Below the pieces are notes generated by a model. That model was not told the origin of the DNA, ran no database searches, and worked only from the letters and a program-made list of their open reading frames with translations. A program made the position numbers and the translations under genes. From positions 62,001-126,000 of the forward strand of contig NZ_BOMH01000017.1 in assembly GCF_016862095.1 (NCBI RefSeq): DNA of 64,000 nt, in the 5' to 3' direction. This document shows, one piece after another, positions 39,711 through 47,830 of this stretch (within the stretch, counting starts at the first letter, position 1; the number at the start of each line of letters is the position of its first letter). This DNA comes from Actinoplanes cyaneus (GTDB lineage Bacteria; Actinomycetota; Actinomycetes; Mycobacteriales; Micromonosporaceae).

Positions 39711-41729
39711 ATGCTGTTCTTCGGTGGCGACTACAACCCCGAGCAGTGGCCGGAGCAGCTCTGGGCCGAGGACGTCGCACTGATGCGTCAGGCCGGCGTC
39801 ACGATGGTCTCGCTCGGCGTCTTCGCCTGGTCGCACCTGGAGCCGTCGGAGGGCCGCTTCGAGTTCGGATGGCTCGACCGGATCATGGACCGCCTGCACG
39901 ACGGCGGGATCCGGGTCGCGCTCGCCACCCCGACCGCCTCCCCGCCGCCGTGGTTCTCGCTGGCGCACCCGGAGGGGCTGCCGGTGACCGCGGACGGTGT
40001 CCGGCTGACGCACGGGAGCCGGGACACGTACTGCGTCTCCGCGCCGGCCTATCGCGAGGCGGCCCGCCGCATCGCCGCTGAGCTGGCCGGTCGCTATGCG
40101 CGGCATCCGGCGCTGGCGCTCTGGCACGTGCACAACGAGTACGGGACGGACTGCCGTTGCGATCTGACCGCGGCGGCGTTCCGGTCGTGGTTGCAGAAGA
40201 GGCACGGCGGCCTGGACGCGCTGAACGAGGCGTGGACCACGGCGTTCTGGAGTCAGCGCTACTCGGACTGGGCGCAGATCCTGCCGCCGCGGGCCACCCA
40301 GTACCTGCCGAATCCGGCGCACGTGCTGGATTTCCGGCGTTTCCTGTCGGACGAGTTGCTGGGGGCGTTCGTCGAGCAACGGGACCTGCTGCGGCAGGCG
40401 TGTCCGGAGGTGCCGATCACGACGAACTTCGTGCAGGGCGGCTGGGTGAGCGTGGACCACGCGCGCTGGGCGGCCGAGGTGGATGTCGTCGCGGTCGATC
40501 ACTATCCGGCCGGGGCCGACGGCGGGGGTGAGGCGGAGACGGCGTTCGGCGGAGACCTGGCGCGCGGCTGGGCCGCCGGCCGGGGTGAGGCGGAGACGAC
40601 GTCCGGGGACCTGGCGCGCGGCTGGGCCGGCGGAGAGTGGCTGCTGATGGAGACCGCGCCGAACCTGATCTACACGCCGGGGCGGATGCACGCCAAGGAG
40701 CCCGGACGGCTGACCAGGCACAGCCTCAGCTATGTGGCTCGCGGGTCGCGCGGGGCGATGTACTTCCAGTGGCGGCAGCCGCGCGGCGGGGCGGAGCTGT
40801 TCCACTCGGCGCTGGTGCCGCATGCCGGCCCGGACAGTCCGGTGTTCCGGGAGGCGGTGGGGCTGGGCCGGGCGTTGCAGTCGCTGGCGCCCCAGGCCGG
40901 TGGTGCGGTGCCGGCGCGCACGGCGGTGAGCTGGGACGCGCCGTCGTGGTGGGCGCTGCAGGGCGGCGGGTTGCCTGCCGCGGACATCGACTACCTGGCG
41001 GCCGTGCAGCAGGTGCACCGGGCGCTGTACCGGTCGGGCGTCGCCACCGACTTCGTGTTCCCGGGGCAGGACGGCTTCGGCGCGCGGCTCACGGCGTACA
41101 CAATCGTGTTCTTGCCGCATCTGTTCCTGGTCTCGGACGAGAGCGCGGCGGCGTTGCGGGAGTTCGTCGCGGGTGGCGGGCATCTGGTGGTGGGGCATCT
41201 GAGTGGGATCGCGGACCCGGCGGGGCGGGTGCGGCTCGGTGGCTATCCCGGCGCGTTCCGCGACTTCCTGGGGGTACGGGTGGTGGAGTGGCGTCCGCTC
41301 GCCCCCGGCACGACCATCGCGCTGGACAACGGTGACCAGGGTGTCTGCTGGAGCGAGCGGGTGGAGACGGCCGGCGCCGAGACGGTCGTCCGGTATGCCG
41401 GGGATGTGCTGGCGGGCGCGCCGGCGATCACCCGGAACCGGTTCGGCAGGGGCGTGGCCTGGTACGTCTCGCCCGGGCTCGGCGACGACGCGCTGCGCCG
41501 GCTGGTGGACCGGGTGACCGCCGAGGCAGGGGTGACGCCGGTGCTGCCCGGGCTGCCGCCGGAGATGGAGGCGGTCCGGCGGGGTGACCTGTTGTTCCTG
41601 TTCAACCATGGTGAGGCGCCGGGGACGGTCCCGTTGCCCGGGCCGGGAACGAACGCGCTGACCGGGCGTGCGCTGCCGGGCCCGGTGACGGTGCAGCCCG
41701 GCGGGGTGATCGTGTGGCGAGGTGAGTGA
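39711..41729 (+). CDS. GH42 beta-galactosidase
   Basis: A 672-aa intracellular enzyme. The N-terminal TIM barrel starts with FGGDYNPEQWPEQLW. The acid/base is Glu143 in WHVHNEYGT, and the nucleophile is Glu314 in LLMETAPN. The trimerisation and C-terminal domains follow. Cys108, Cys148 and Cys150 may belong to the zinc site found in some family members. Residues 273-308 contain two tandem copies of a GEAETxxGDLARGWA element not expected between the conserved strands, an apparent in-frame duplication. It cleaves terminal beta-galactose from imported oligosaccharide, working with GH95 and GH3. ATG 39711 with AAGGCGG at nine bases. Confidence 0.94.
   Translation: MLFFGGDYNPEQWPEQLWAEDVALMRQAGVTMVSLGVFAWSHLEPSEGRFEFGWLDRIMDRLHDGGIRVALATPTASPPPWFSLAHPEGLPVTADGVRLTHGSRDTYCVSAPAYREAARRIAAELAGRYARHPALALWHVHNEYGTDCRCDLTAAAFRSWLQKRHGGLDALNEAWTTAFWSQRYSDWAQILPPRATQYLPNPAHVLDFRRFLSDELLGAFVEQRDLLRQACPEVPITTNFVQGGWVSVDHARWAAEVDVVAVDHYPAGADGGGEAETAFGGDLARGWAAGRGEAETTSGDLARGWAGGEWLLMETAPNLIYTPGRMHAKEPGRLTRHSLSYVARGSRGAMYFQWRQPRGGAELFHSALVPHAGPDSPVFREAVGLGRALQSLAPQAGGAVPARTAVSWDAPSWWALQGGGLPAADIDYLAAVQQVHRALYRSGVATDFVFPGQDGFGARLTAYTIVFLPHLFLVSDESAAALREFVAGGGHLVVGHLSGIADPAGRVRLGGYPGAFRDFLGVRVVEWRPLAPGTTIALDNGDQGVCWSERVETAGAETVVRYAGDVLAGAPAITRNRFGRGVAWYVSPGLGDDALRRLVDRVTAEAGVTPVLPGLPPEMEAVRRGDLLFLFNHGEAPGTVPLPGPGTNALTGRALPGPVTVQPGGVIVWRGE
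40527..40632 (+). repeat. In-frame tandem duplication inside the GH42 gene
   Basis: Two diverged copies of a 48-57-base unit encode GEAETAFGGDLARGWA and GEAETTSGDLARGWA one after the other, just before the nucleophile strand. One copy carries an extra codon. The insertion lies in a loop, so activity may be kept. Confidence 0.75.
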
Positions 41730-41739
41730 CACTGGGCGG

Positions 41740-42297
41740 GTGACCGAGACAAGCCCCGCCCAGCCGCTCACCGCCCCGCGCCGCCGGCGGCCGATCGTCG
41801 TCGCGCTCGGGGTGCTGCTCGTCGTCGTGGTCGCGCTGGCCGCCTGGATCTGGGCCCGGCCGCCGTCGCCCACCGCGGAGCGGGACCTGGCGTTGCGGGG
41901 CGCGCTGGCCTCCGGCGGGCCGTCCGGCTGGGAGCTGGTCGCCGACCCGGGGCTGGACACGTCCGACGACGCCGAGTGGACGCAGCAGGACGGGCGCCCG
42001 GTGCTGCTCGGCGGCAACGGTTTCACCCTGGTCTGGGCCATGTCGCCGGCCGGCCCGCAGGCCTGTGCCGCGCTGGCGGACTGGGCCGCGCGACGGTTCG
42101 CCGCCGAGGCCGGGAAGGGGGTCACGGACTCCTGCCCGGCGGCCCTGGCGTCGAAGTCGGACGACGACAAGGTCTTCACCGATTACGGCACCGAGCCCGG
42201 CCCGCACGGACGGTACCTGTTCTCCGCCCGGACCAGGGCCGGCGCGATCTTCGCCGGCCTGACCTACGAGGGGCCTGCCCGGAACGCCCTGCGGTAG
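41740..42297 (+). CDS. Single-pass membrane or exported protein of unknown function
   Basis: About 185 aa. A basic proline-rich start (TAPRRRRP) is followed by one strong hydrophobic helix (IVVALGVLLVVVVALAAWIWA) and a ~140-residue external domain with two cysteines (ACAALADW and DSCPAAL), probably a disulfide. No family is recognised. The start may be GTG 41740 or GTG 41722; the latter overlaps the GH42 stop by eight bases, in either case implying cotranscription with GH42. Its 3' end overlaps the convergent regulator gene by 34 bases. Confidence 0.7.
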   Translation: MTETSPAQPLTAPRRRRPIVVALGVLLVVVVALAAWIWARPPSPTAERDLALRGALASGGPSGWELVADPGLDTSDDAEWTQQDGRPVLLGGNGFTLVWAMSPAGPQACAALADWAARRFAAEAGKGVTDSCPAALASKSDDDKVFTDYGTEPGPHGRYLFSARTRAGAIFAGLTYEGPARNALR

Positions 42298-43241
42298 GCC
42301 GACGGCGACGTCCGCATCGTCTGCGTGAAGTGGTGCCGGAACGTCACCGGCGAGTCGAAACCGACAGTGGACGCCACCTCCTCGATCGGGCTGGCGGTCG
42401 TCTCGAGCAGGGCGAGGCTGGCGTGCACCCGCTGCCCGATCAGCCAGCGGATCGGCGTGGTGCCGGTCGCCCGCGCGAAATGCCGCAGGTAGGTGCGTGC
42501 GGACATGTGCGCGCGCCGGGCCAGGACCTCGACGGTGATCGGGGCGGCGAGGTTGCGCAGCGCCCACTCCATGCTCCGGGTCAGGCGGTCGTCGGCCGGG
42601 TCCTCGGTCACCGGGGCCTCGATGAACTGCGCCTGGCCGCCGTCCCGGTGCGGCTGGACGACGAGACGGCGGGCGACCGCGTTGGCGATCGCCGGGCCGT
42701 GGTCGCGGCGGATCACGTGCAGGCACAGGTCCAGGCCGGCGGCGCTCCCGGCGCTGGTCAGGACGTTGCCGTCGTCGAGGTAGAGGACGTCCGCGTCGAC
42801 CTCGACGGACGGGTGGCGGTCGCGCAGCAGCTCCGCGTACCGCCAGTGCGTCGTGGCCCGGCGGCCGTCCAGCAGACCCGCGCCGGCCAGCGCGAACGCG
42901 CCCGAGCAGATCGACATGATCCGGGCACCCCGGTCGTGAGCCGCGCGCAACGCCGTGACCAGGGCCGGCGACGAGTCGGCGTGGACGTCCGGCACGCCGG
43001 GGACGATGACGGTCTCGCCGGCTGCGAACGTGTCCAGCCCGTACGGCGTGTGCAGCGACGCTCCGCCGATCACCCGCACCGGGCCGGGAGTCTCGGCGCA
43101 GACGGTCAACTCGTACCAGGGACGGTCGAACTCCGGGCGGGGCAGGCCGAAGACCTCGGTGACGATGCCGAGCTCGAAGACGGACATGCCGTCGAAGGCG
43201 AGGACCGTTACCGAGGGGCCGCGTTTGCCGATCCGGAGCAT
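42264..43241 (-). CDS. GlxA-type AraC-family regulator (DJ-1/PfpI + AraC)
   Basis: A 325-aa protein. Residues ~10-180 are a DJ-1/PfpI amidotransferase-like domain, with the nucleophile-elbow Cys in ARIMSICSGAFALAGAGLLDGRRATTHW. The C-terminal ~100 residues are an AraC DNA-binding domain with two HTH motifs (ITVEVLARRAHMSARTYLRHF and SPIEEVASTVGFDSPVTFRHHF). The first domain serves as a sensor rather than an enzyme in this class. It is divergent from the rhodanese gene across 71 bases, the usual arrangement in which the regulator controls the neighbour. Confidence 0.94.
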   Translation of the reverse strand: MLRIGKRGPSVTVLAFDGMSVFELGIVTEVFGLPRPEFDRPWYELTVCAETPGPVRVIGGASLHTPYGLDTFAAGETVIVPGVPDVHADSSPALVTALRAAHDRGARIMSICSGAFALAGAGLLDGRRATTHWRYAELLRDRHPSVEVDADVLYLDDGNVLTSAGSAAGLDLCLHVIRRDHGPAIANAVARRLVVQPHRDGGQAQFIEAPVTEDPADDRLTRSMEWALRNLAAPITVEVLARRAHMSARTYLRHFARATGTTPIRWLIGQRVHASLALLETTASPIEEVASTVGFDSPVTFRHHFTQTMRTSPSAYRRAFRAGPS

Positions 43242-43312
43242 GGCGCGATGTTAGCGGTGGATGGCATCAGCGCCACTGGGCCGGACGGCCGAGCGGCGGC
43301 ACGATCGAGCTC

Positions 43313-43735
43313 ATGAACAGCGCGATCGATCACTTCAGCAACCGTCTCCGCTTCGAGACCGACGTCAGCGACGTCCACGCCGGCCTGGAGGCGGGCACAA
43401 CCGGCGTGATCGTCGTCGACTCACGCAGCGACGAGGCGTGGCGGCAGGGACATCTTCCGCACGCGGTGCACCTGCCGACCCGCGACATCGCCGCGCGGGC
43501 GGCCGAGCTGATCCCGGCCGGGACAGCGGTGGTCACCTACTGCTGGGGGCCGGGATGCAACGGGGCGACGCGGGCGGCGCTCGAGTTCGCCAGGCTCGGC
43601 TACGACGTCAAGGAGATGATCGGCGGGTACGAGTACTGGGTGCGCGAGGGCTTCCCGGTGCGTGACGAGCGGGGCGAGTGGTCGCGCCCCGCCGATGAGC
43701 TGACCGCCCCGGCCGGCGCCGCCTGCGGCTGCTGA
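43313..43735 (+). CDS. Single-domain rhodanese-like protein
   Basis: A 140-aa protein. The strand VIVVDSRSDEAWRQGHLPHAVHLP is the rhodanese N-terminal motif. The active-site loop VTYCWGPGCNGATRAA places the sulfur-carrying Cys77 at its head, with a second Cys82 inside the loop. A Cys-Gly-Cys tail closes the protein. It probably transfers sulfane sulfur or senses sulfide or thiol stress in the cytoplasm. The divergent GlxA-type regulator is its likely controller. Confidence 0.92.
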   Translation: MNSAIDHFSNRLRFETDVSDVHAGLEAGTTGVIVVDSRSDEAWRQGHLPHAVHLPTRDIAARAAELIPAGTAVVTYCWGPGCNGATRAALEFARLGYDVKEMIGGYEYWVREGFPVRDERGEWSRPADELTAPAGAACGC

Positions 43736-43800
43736 GGGCGAGCCCGAGCTGGCGCTGGTGGCTGTCCCGGGGCTGTTTGTCAGCCGTGAGCGCCGGCCGG

Positions 43801-45024
43801 TCAGCCGAGGAGACGGTCGAGGAAGTCGTTGCGGAACTTGCCGGCCGGGTCGAAGCGCCGCACCAGCGCCGCGAAGTCGGCCGACCGCGGCAGCGACGGC
43901 GCGCTCGTGAAGATCTTGCCGAGGTGCGGCCGGGGATCGAGCGGGGCGAGCACCTTCTCGACGTCGGCGACGACCGGCAGCACCGCCTCGGTGTCGGCGA
44001 TCCAGGTGAAGTGCAGCGCCAGGCTGTCCCGCCGGTAGTTCGGCGACATCCACAGCTCGTCGGCGGCGATCGTCCGTACCTCGGAGACCTGCAGCACGTC
44101 CGCGACGCGCTCGCGGACCTGGGCCACCGCGTCGATGGCGTCGCCGGCGCGCGACAGCGGGACGTGCCACTCGGACTGCAGCTCCTCGCCGCTGCTGGGG
44201 GTGAACTCCATCCGGAAGTGCGGCAGGCGCTCGTGCCAGGGCCCGGGCACGCCGCCCTGCTCGGTGCAGTTCCCGGCCGGCATGCCGGGCACCGGGTGGC
44301 GCGGCCCGTCGGCCAGGGTCGCGCCGTGGAAGTCGGCGCCGCTCATCGGCTCGAGTCGTTTGAGCCAGACCTGGTCGACGTCCGCACTGGTCCAGCGCGT
44401 GAAGAGGCTCACACTGTAGCCGTCGGCGAGAATCAGGGGCAGCTCCGCGCGTACGGACGTGGCCGGCAGCCCCTCGTAGACGTACTGCCGCAGCTCGAAC
44501 GCCGGCTGCACGTCCAGGGTCAGCGCGACCACCGCGCCGAGCGCCCCGAGCGCCGCCACCGAGCCGGGGAAGTCCGCGTCGCCGCGGGTCAGCGTGACCA
44601 GCTCGCCGTCGGCGCGGATGATCTCGACGCCGGCGACAGCGGTGGCCAGGTTGCCGTTGCCGACCCCGGATCCGTGCGTGGCGGTGGCGACCGCGCCCGC
44701 CACCGAGATGTGCGGCAGCGACGCCATGTTGTGCAGGGCGAGGCCCTCGGCGTGCAGGCGGGCGGCGAGGTCGCCGTACCGGATGCCGCCGTCGACGCGG
44801 ACGGTCGCGCGGTCCGGCGCGATCTGCACGGTCCGGGGCAGCCCGGCCAGCGAGATCAGGTCCCCGTCGGTGTCGGCGAGCCGGTTGAACGAGTGTCCGC
44901 TGCCCAGCACGCGCAGTTTCGTGGCGGCCGCGATCTGCTCGCGTGCCTCGTCGAGCGAGCGCGGGCGCAGGACTTGCCGCGCGCCGAAGGTGATGTTGCC
45001 GGCCCAGTTAGTCAGTGGTTCCAC
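43801..45024 (-). CDS. Alditol oxidase (VAO-family flavoprotein)
   Basis: About 407 aa, close in length and motifs to Streptomyces coelicolor AldO, including TNWAGNI near the start, NMASLPHISVAGAVATATHGSGVGN in the FAD domain, and NCTEQGGVPGPWHERLPHFRMEFTPSSGEELQSEW in the substrate domain (each given in part). The GSGHSFN segment near residue 45 holds the histidine that covalently links FAD. It oxidises polyols such as xylitol or sorbitol to aldoses with release of hydrogen peroxide. GTG 45024 is favoured because TAGGGT ends seven bases upstream (leaderless); GTG 45033 is possible. It is divergent from the PadR gene. Confidence 0.92.
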   Translation of the reverse strand: MEPLTNWAGNITFGARQVLRPRSLDEAREQIAAATKLRVLGSGHSFNRLADTDGDLISLAGLPRTVQIAPDRATVRVDGGIRYGDLAARLHAEGLALHNMASLPHISVAGAVATATHGSGVGNGNLATAVAGVEIIRADGELVTLTRGDADFPGSVAALGALGAVVALTLDVQPAFELRQYVYEGLPATSVRAELPLILADGYSVSLFTRWTSADVDQVWLKRLEPMSGADFHGATLADGPRHPVPGMPAGNCTEQGGVPGPWHERLPHFRMEFTPSSGEELQSEWHVPLSRAGDAIDAVAQVRERVADVLQVSEVRTIAADELWMSPNYRRDSLALHFTWIADTEAVLPVVADVEKVLAPLDPRPHLGKIFTSAPSLPRSADFAALVRRFDPAGKFRNDFLDRLLG

Positions 45025-45103
45025 CCTAATCACCCTACGGGGGTACGCCGGTACGCCGTCGGGGGCCGAATCGGAGATCGAGGTCGATATTGGGTTGTCT
45101 CTA

Positions 45104-45121
45104 GGTGTATACGCCCATACC
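45104..45121. promoter_or_regulatory. Near-palindrome at the PadR promoter (autoregulatory operator candidate)
   Basis: GGTGTATACGCCCATACC has matching outer arms (GGT.TA / TA.ACC) and contains GTATAC, as in many PadR sites. It overlaps the TACCGT -10 box (45118-45123) of the PadR gene and lies 80 bases from the alditol oxidase start. Confidence 0.5.
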
Positions 45122-45129
45122 GTTGGCCC

Positions 45130-45678
45130 ATGCCGCTGGATGCCTCACGGAACAGTCTGGTGCTGCCCATCCTCGGGTTTCTCGGGGAGCGGCCGGCGCA
45201 CGCCTACGACCTGGCCACCCGCCTGCAGGAGCGGTATGCGCAGCTGCGGGCGACCCGCAGCACGGTGACCACGCTGCTCAAGTCGCTGCACCGGGCCGGC
45301 CTGGTCAAGGCCCGCGAGCCCGGTCAGGTCGGCAACCGGCCGCCGCGGACGGTGTTCGAGCTGACCGAGCCGGGCTTCGCCTGCTTCCGGGAGAAGGTCG
45401 AGTCCGGCCTGCGCGACACCCCGGTCGCCTCGGTCGACTTCGCGCTGGCCGTGGCGTATCTGGGGAGTCTTCCCGCGGATCGGGCGGTGGCGCTGCTGTC
45501 GGAGCGGGCCGAGCGGCTGGCGGGGGAGCAGGCGGCGCTGCCGGGCGGCTCGTCGGCGATGACCGGGCTGGACACCCTGGAGCACGGTTACTGGCACGGC
45601 CTGGTGGGCGCCGAGCGGGCCTGGATCGCGGACCTGCTCACCAGGATCCGGTCGGCGGATCTGGCCTGGGCGGCCTGA
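45130..45678 (+). CDS. PadR-family transcriptional regulator
   Basis: A 182-aa protein. The N-terminal winged helix (VLPILGFLGERPAHAYDLATRLQER, then STVTTLLKSLHRAGLVKA) is the PadR signature with its wing (RPPRTVFELTEPG). The C-terminal ~85 residues are the dimerising Vir_act_alpha_C-type helices. It is a dimeric repressor of an unknown signal. The ATG at 45130 follows TACCGT by six bases, so the message is probably leaderless. It is divergent from alditol oxidase, which it may control; this is inference from position. Confidence 0.92.
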   Translation: MPLDASRNSLVLPILGFLGERPAHAYDLATRLQERYAQLRATRSTVTTLLKSLHRAGLVKAREPGQVGNRPPRTVFELTEPGFACFREKVESGLRDTPVASVDFALAVAYLGSLPADRAVALLSERAERLAGEQAALPGGSSAMTGLDTLEHGYWHGLVGAERAWIADLLTRIRSADLAWAA

Positions 45679-45767
45679 CCCGCCGACATTTCCCGTTCCG
45701 GGGACCGGCCGGTCACGCCGGGATTATGGTCGGAACGATTCTGGCGGCCGACCGAGGGGAACGAGCC

Positions 45768-46643
45768 ATGGCGTCCATCGTGATCGCGGAGGACGACCGG
45801 GACATCGCCGAACTGCTCGCGACGGTGCTGAGCAACGCCGGCCACGCGGTGCAGACCGCCCCGAGCGGTGCGGCAGCGCTGGACCTGATCGGCCGCGCCA
45901 CTCCGGACCTGGTGATCCTCGACCATCACATGCCCGGCATGACCGGGCTCGAGGTGGCCGACCGGTTGCGCGCCGAGGAGAGCACCTCGGCCATCCCGGT
46001 GATCATGTTGTCCGCCGCCACGCCGGCCGCGGCCCGGCATCTCTGCGACGTGACGATCTCCAAGCCGGTCCGCCCGAAGCACCTGCTGGAGGCGACCGAG
46101 GAACTGCTCGCCGCGCGGGACGTGCACCCGGGCACCGCCGCCCAACTGGCCGACGTGCCACGGCTGCTGGCCGTCTCGGACTTCCTGACCCGGCCCGCGC
46201 ACGCCGGTGGCGGGCTGGACACGTTCGCCGAGCGGCTGGCCGTGCTGACCGGGGTGCCGACCGCGGCGATCACGCTGGTGCTCAACGACAGCGTCGTGGT
46301 GGCCGGGTCCCACGGGTTGCCGAAGTGGGTCCGGGAGGCGGGCGGGGTGCCGGCCGAGTGGTCGCCGGACGCGATCGTGGTGGCCGAGGACGTGCCGGTG
46401 CTGATCGCGGATAGCCGGGAGAGCGAGGAGTACGCGGACACGCCGCTGTTCGCGGTGAGCGGCGTCCGGTCGTACGCCAGCGTGCCCTTGCATTCTTCGG
46501 AGGGTCACATCGTGGGCACACTCTGTGTCATGGACGAGAAGCCCGGCACCTGTACCGAGGACACCGTGCAGATTCTCCACTCGCAACGGTCCGCGGCGCT
46601 CAGCCTGCTGTCGCCGGCCGGTCAGGCGCCCGCCGGAGCCTGA
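45768..46643 (+). CDS. Response regulator with C-terminal GAF domain
   Basis: A 291-aa protein. Residues 1-115 are a receiver domain with acidic pocket Asp9/Asp10, phospho-acceptor Asp52 in LVILDHHMPGMTG, and Lys99 in TISKPVRP. Residues ~135-285 are a GAF domain with the SYASVPLHSSEGHIVGTLCVMD segment typical of GAF sensors. There is no DNA-binding or enzymatic output, so it should act through protein contacts or as a sensor relay. No histidine kinase gene is adjacent. ATG 45768 with GAGGGGAACGAG upstream. Confidence 0.92.
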   Translation: MASIVIAEDDRDIAELLATVLSNAGHAVQTAPSGAAALDLIGRATPDLVILDHHMPGMTGLEVADRLRAEESTSAIPVIMLSAATPAAARHLCDVTISKPVRPKHLLEATEELLAARDVHPGTAAQLADVPRLLAVSDFLTRPAHAGGGLDTFAERLAVLTGVPTAAITLVLNDSVVVAGSHGLPKWVREAGGVPAEWSPDAIVVAEDVPVLIADSRESEEYADTPLFAVSGVRSYASVPLHSSEGHIVGTLCVMDEKPGTCTEDTVQILHSQRSAALSLLSPAGQAPAGA

Positions 46644-46929
46644 GCCCCGCATTTCGCGTGGGTTACCGAAAGTGATCCTTACGGGCGTCGATAACAGCTT
46701 CGTCCTTTTTGTAGTCGCTTCGTAACGGAAAGCGGTCTATATCGCTTCTACGAGGCAAAACGGATGTCCGAAATCGGCGGTTCAGTGGATACGCCATCAA
46801 CCGTGACCCAAATTGAGATCATCCGCTGGTGTGCTCGTAACGAAAGGTGGATCACAATCGGTGACGACTGCGACGGGGCTGCGGCAGGATGCAGCGCGGT
46901 AAAAGTCTTCAGCGAGGGAGCGCGGCACC
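46644..46929. other. Lower-GC leader region upstream of the MHYT gene
   Basis: A 286-base gap that is clearly less GC-rich than its surroundings. It contains an AAGCG-N8-CGCTT inverted repeat around a TATAT sequence near 46727-46745, which may be part of a promoter. I looked for a cyclic di-GMP or other riboswitch core and found none I could align. Confidence 0.4.
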
Positions 46930-47799
46930 ATGGCGGAGATCCATCACTTTGACCACGGATGGGTGACCCCGGCGTTCAGCTACTTGCTGTCCGTGCTCGG
47001 CTCGTTGCTCGGGCTGATCGGTGCGGTGCGGCTGCGCTCGGCGCACACCGGCGCCGAGAAGGGGTGGTGGCTGGTCCTCTCGACGCTGGCGATCGGCGCC
47101 ACCGGCATCTGGACCATGCACTTCGTCGCCATGCTCGGTTTCGAGGTGGTCGGCTCCCAGGTCCGCTACGACGTGGGCCTCACCGCCGCCAGCGTGCTGA
47201 TCGCGATCGTGGCGGTCGGCGCCGGCCTGGCCATCGCGCTGCTCGGCAACGGCGCGCGCAACCTGCGGATCCTCGTCGGCGGCGTGCTGGCCGGCCTGGG
47301 GGTCGCCGCGATGCACTACACCGGCATGGCCGCGATGCGCCTGGACGGCGAGATCCACTACGCCGGCTCGCGGGTCACGCTCTCCATCGTGATCGCCGTG
47401 GTCGCCGCCACCGTCGCGCTCTGGCTCACCCTGGTGGTCCGCAAGCCGGCCGTCATCTTCATCTCCGCCCTGGTCATGGGCATCGCGGTCAACGGCATGC
47501 ACTTCACCGGCATGTCCGCGATGTCAGTGACCGAGGAGCAGCACTTCGGCGCGATCAAGGGCGCCAGCGCGGGCTCGCTGCTGGTCCCGATCGGGGTCAC
47601 CGTCGTCTTCGCGATCCTCGGCATGGTCTACGCGCTGATGGCCGCGCCCAGCGAGGAGGACCGCGCCGCCAGCGAGTTCCTGAAGGCCCGCATCGACGCC
47701 CGGATGGCGCAGCAGGCCCGGCAGGCGGCCCAGCAGGCGAGCAGTCGTGGCACCCTCGGCAACGGCAACTGGACCTACCGCGACCGCGGTCAGCAGTAA
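46930..47799 (+). CDS. MHYT-domain membrane sensor without an output domain
   Basis: A 289-aa protein with seven membrane helices. It contains the three MHYT motifs: MHF near 63 in TMHFVAM, MHYTGM at 128-133, and MHFTGM at 190-195. These His/Met clusters near the outer face are proposed to bind copper and sense oxygen, CO or NO. Most MHYT proteins carry GGDEF, EAL or kinase domains. Here the C-terminal ~50 residues are only a short basic and Gln/Ala-rich tail, so it must signal through a partner or act as a transport-like protein. GAGGGAGCG precedes the ATG. Confidence 0.92.
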   Translation: MAEIHHFDHGWVTPAFSYLLSVLGSLLGLIGAVRLRSAHTGAEKGWWLVLSTLAIGATGIWTMHFVAMLGFEVVGSQVRYDVGLTAASVLIAIVAVGAGLAIALLGNGARNLRILVGGVLAGLGVAAMHYTGMAAMRLDGEIHYAGSRVTLSIVIAVVAATVALWLTLVVRKPAVIFISALVMGIAVNGMHFTGMSAMSVTEEQHFGAIKGASAGSLLVPIGVTVVFAILGMVYALMAAPSEEDRAASEFLKARIDARMAQQARQAAQQASSRGTLGNGNWTYRDRGQQ

Positions 47800-47830
47800 G
47801 GACCAGATCCGAGAGCTTTGCGCGTACGCG

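Noticed and set aside
39531..42179. N-terminal extension of the GH95 frame through the GH42 gene
   Set aside because: The GH95 family begins with WEHALITGNG-like sequence right after the ATG at 39530. The extension is composition-driven and overlaps a complete GH42 gene on the other strand.
46644..46929. Cyclic di-GMP riboswitch ahead of the MHYT gene
   Set aside because: I could not find the conserved GEMM core or receptor loop; the region is only AT-richer.
46764..46952. 62-aa frame before the MHYT gene
   Set aside because: It overlaps the MHYT start, lacks a ribosome site and does not follow the codon bias of the neighbourhood.
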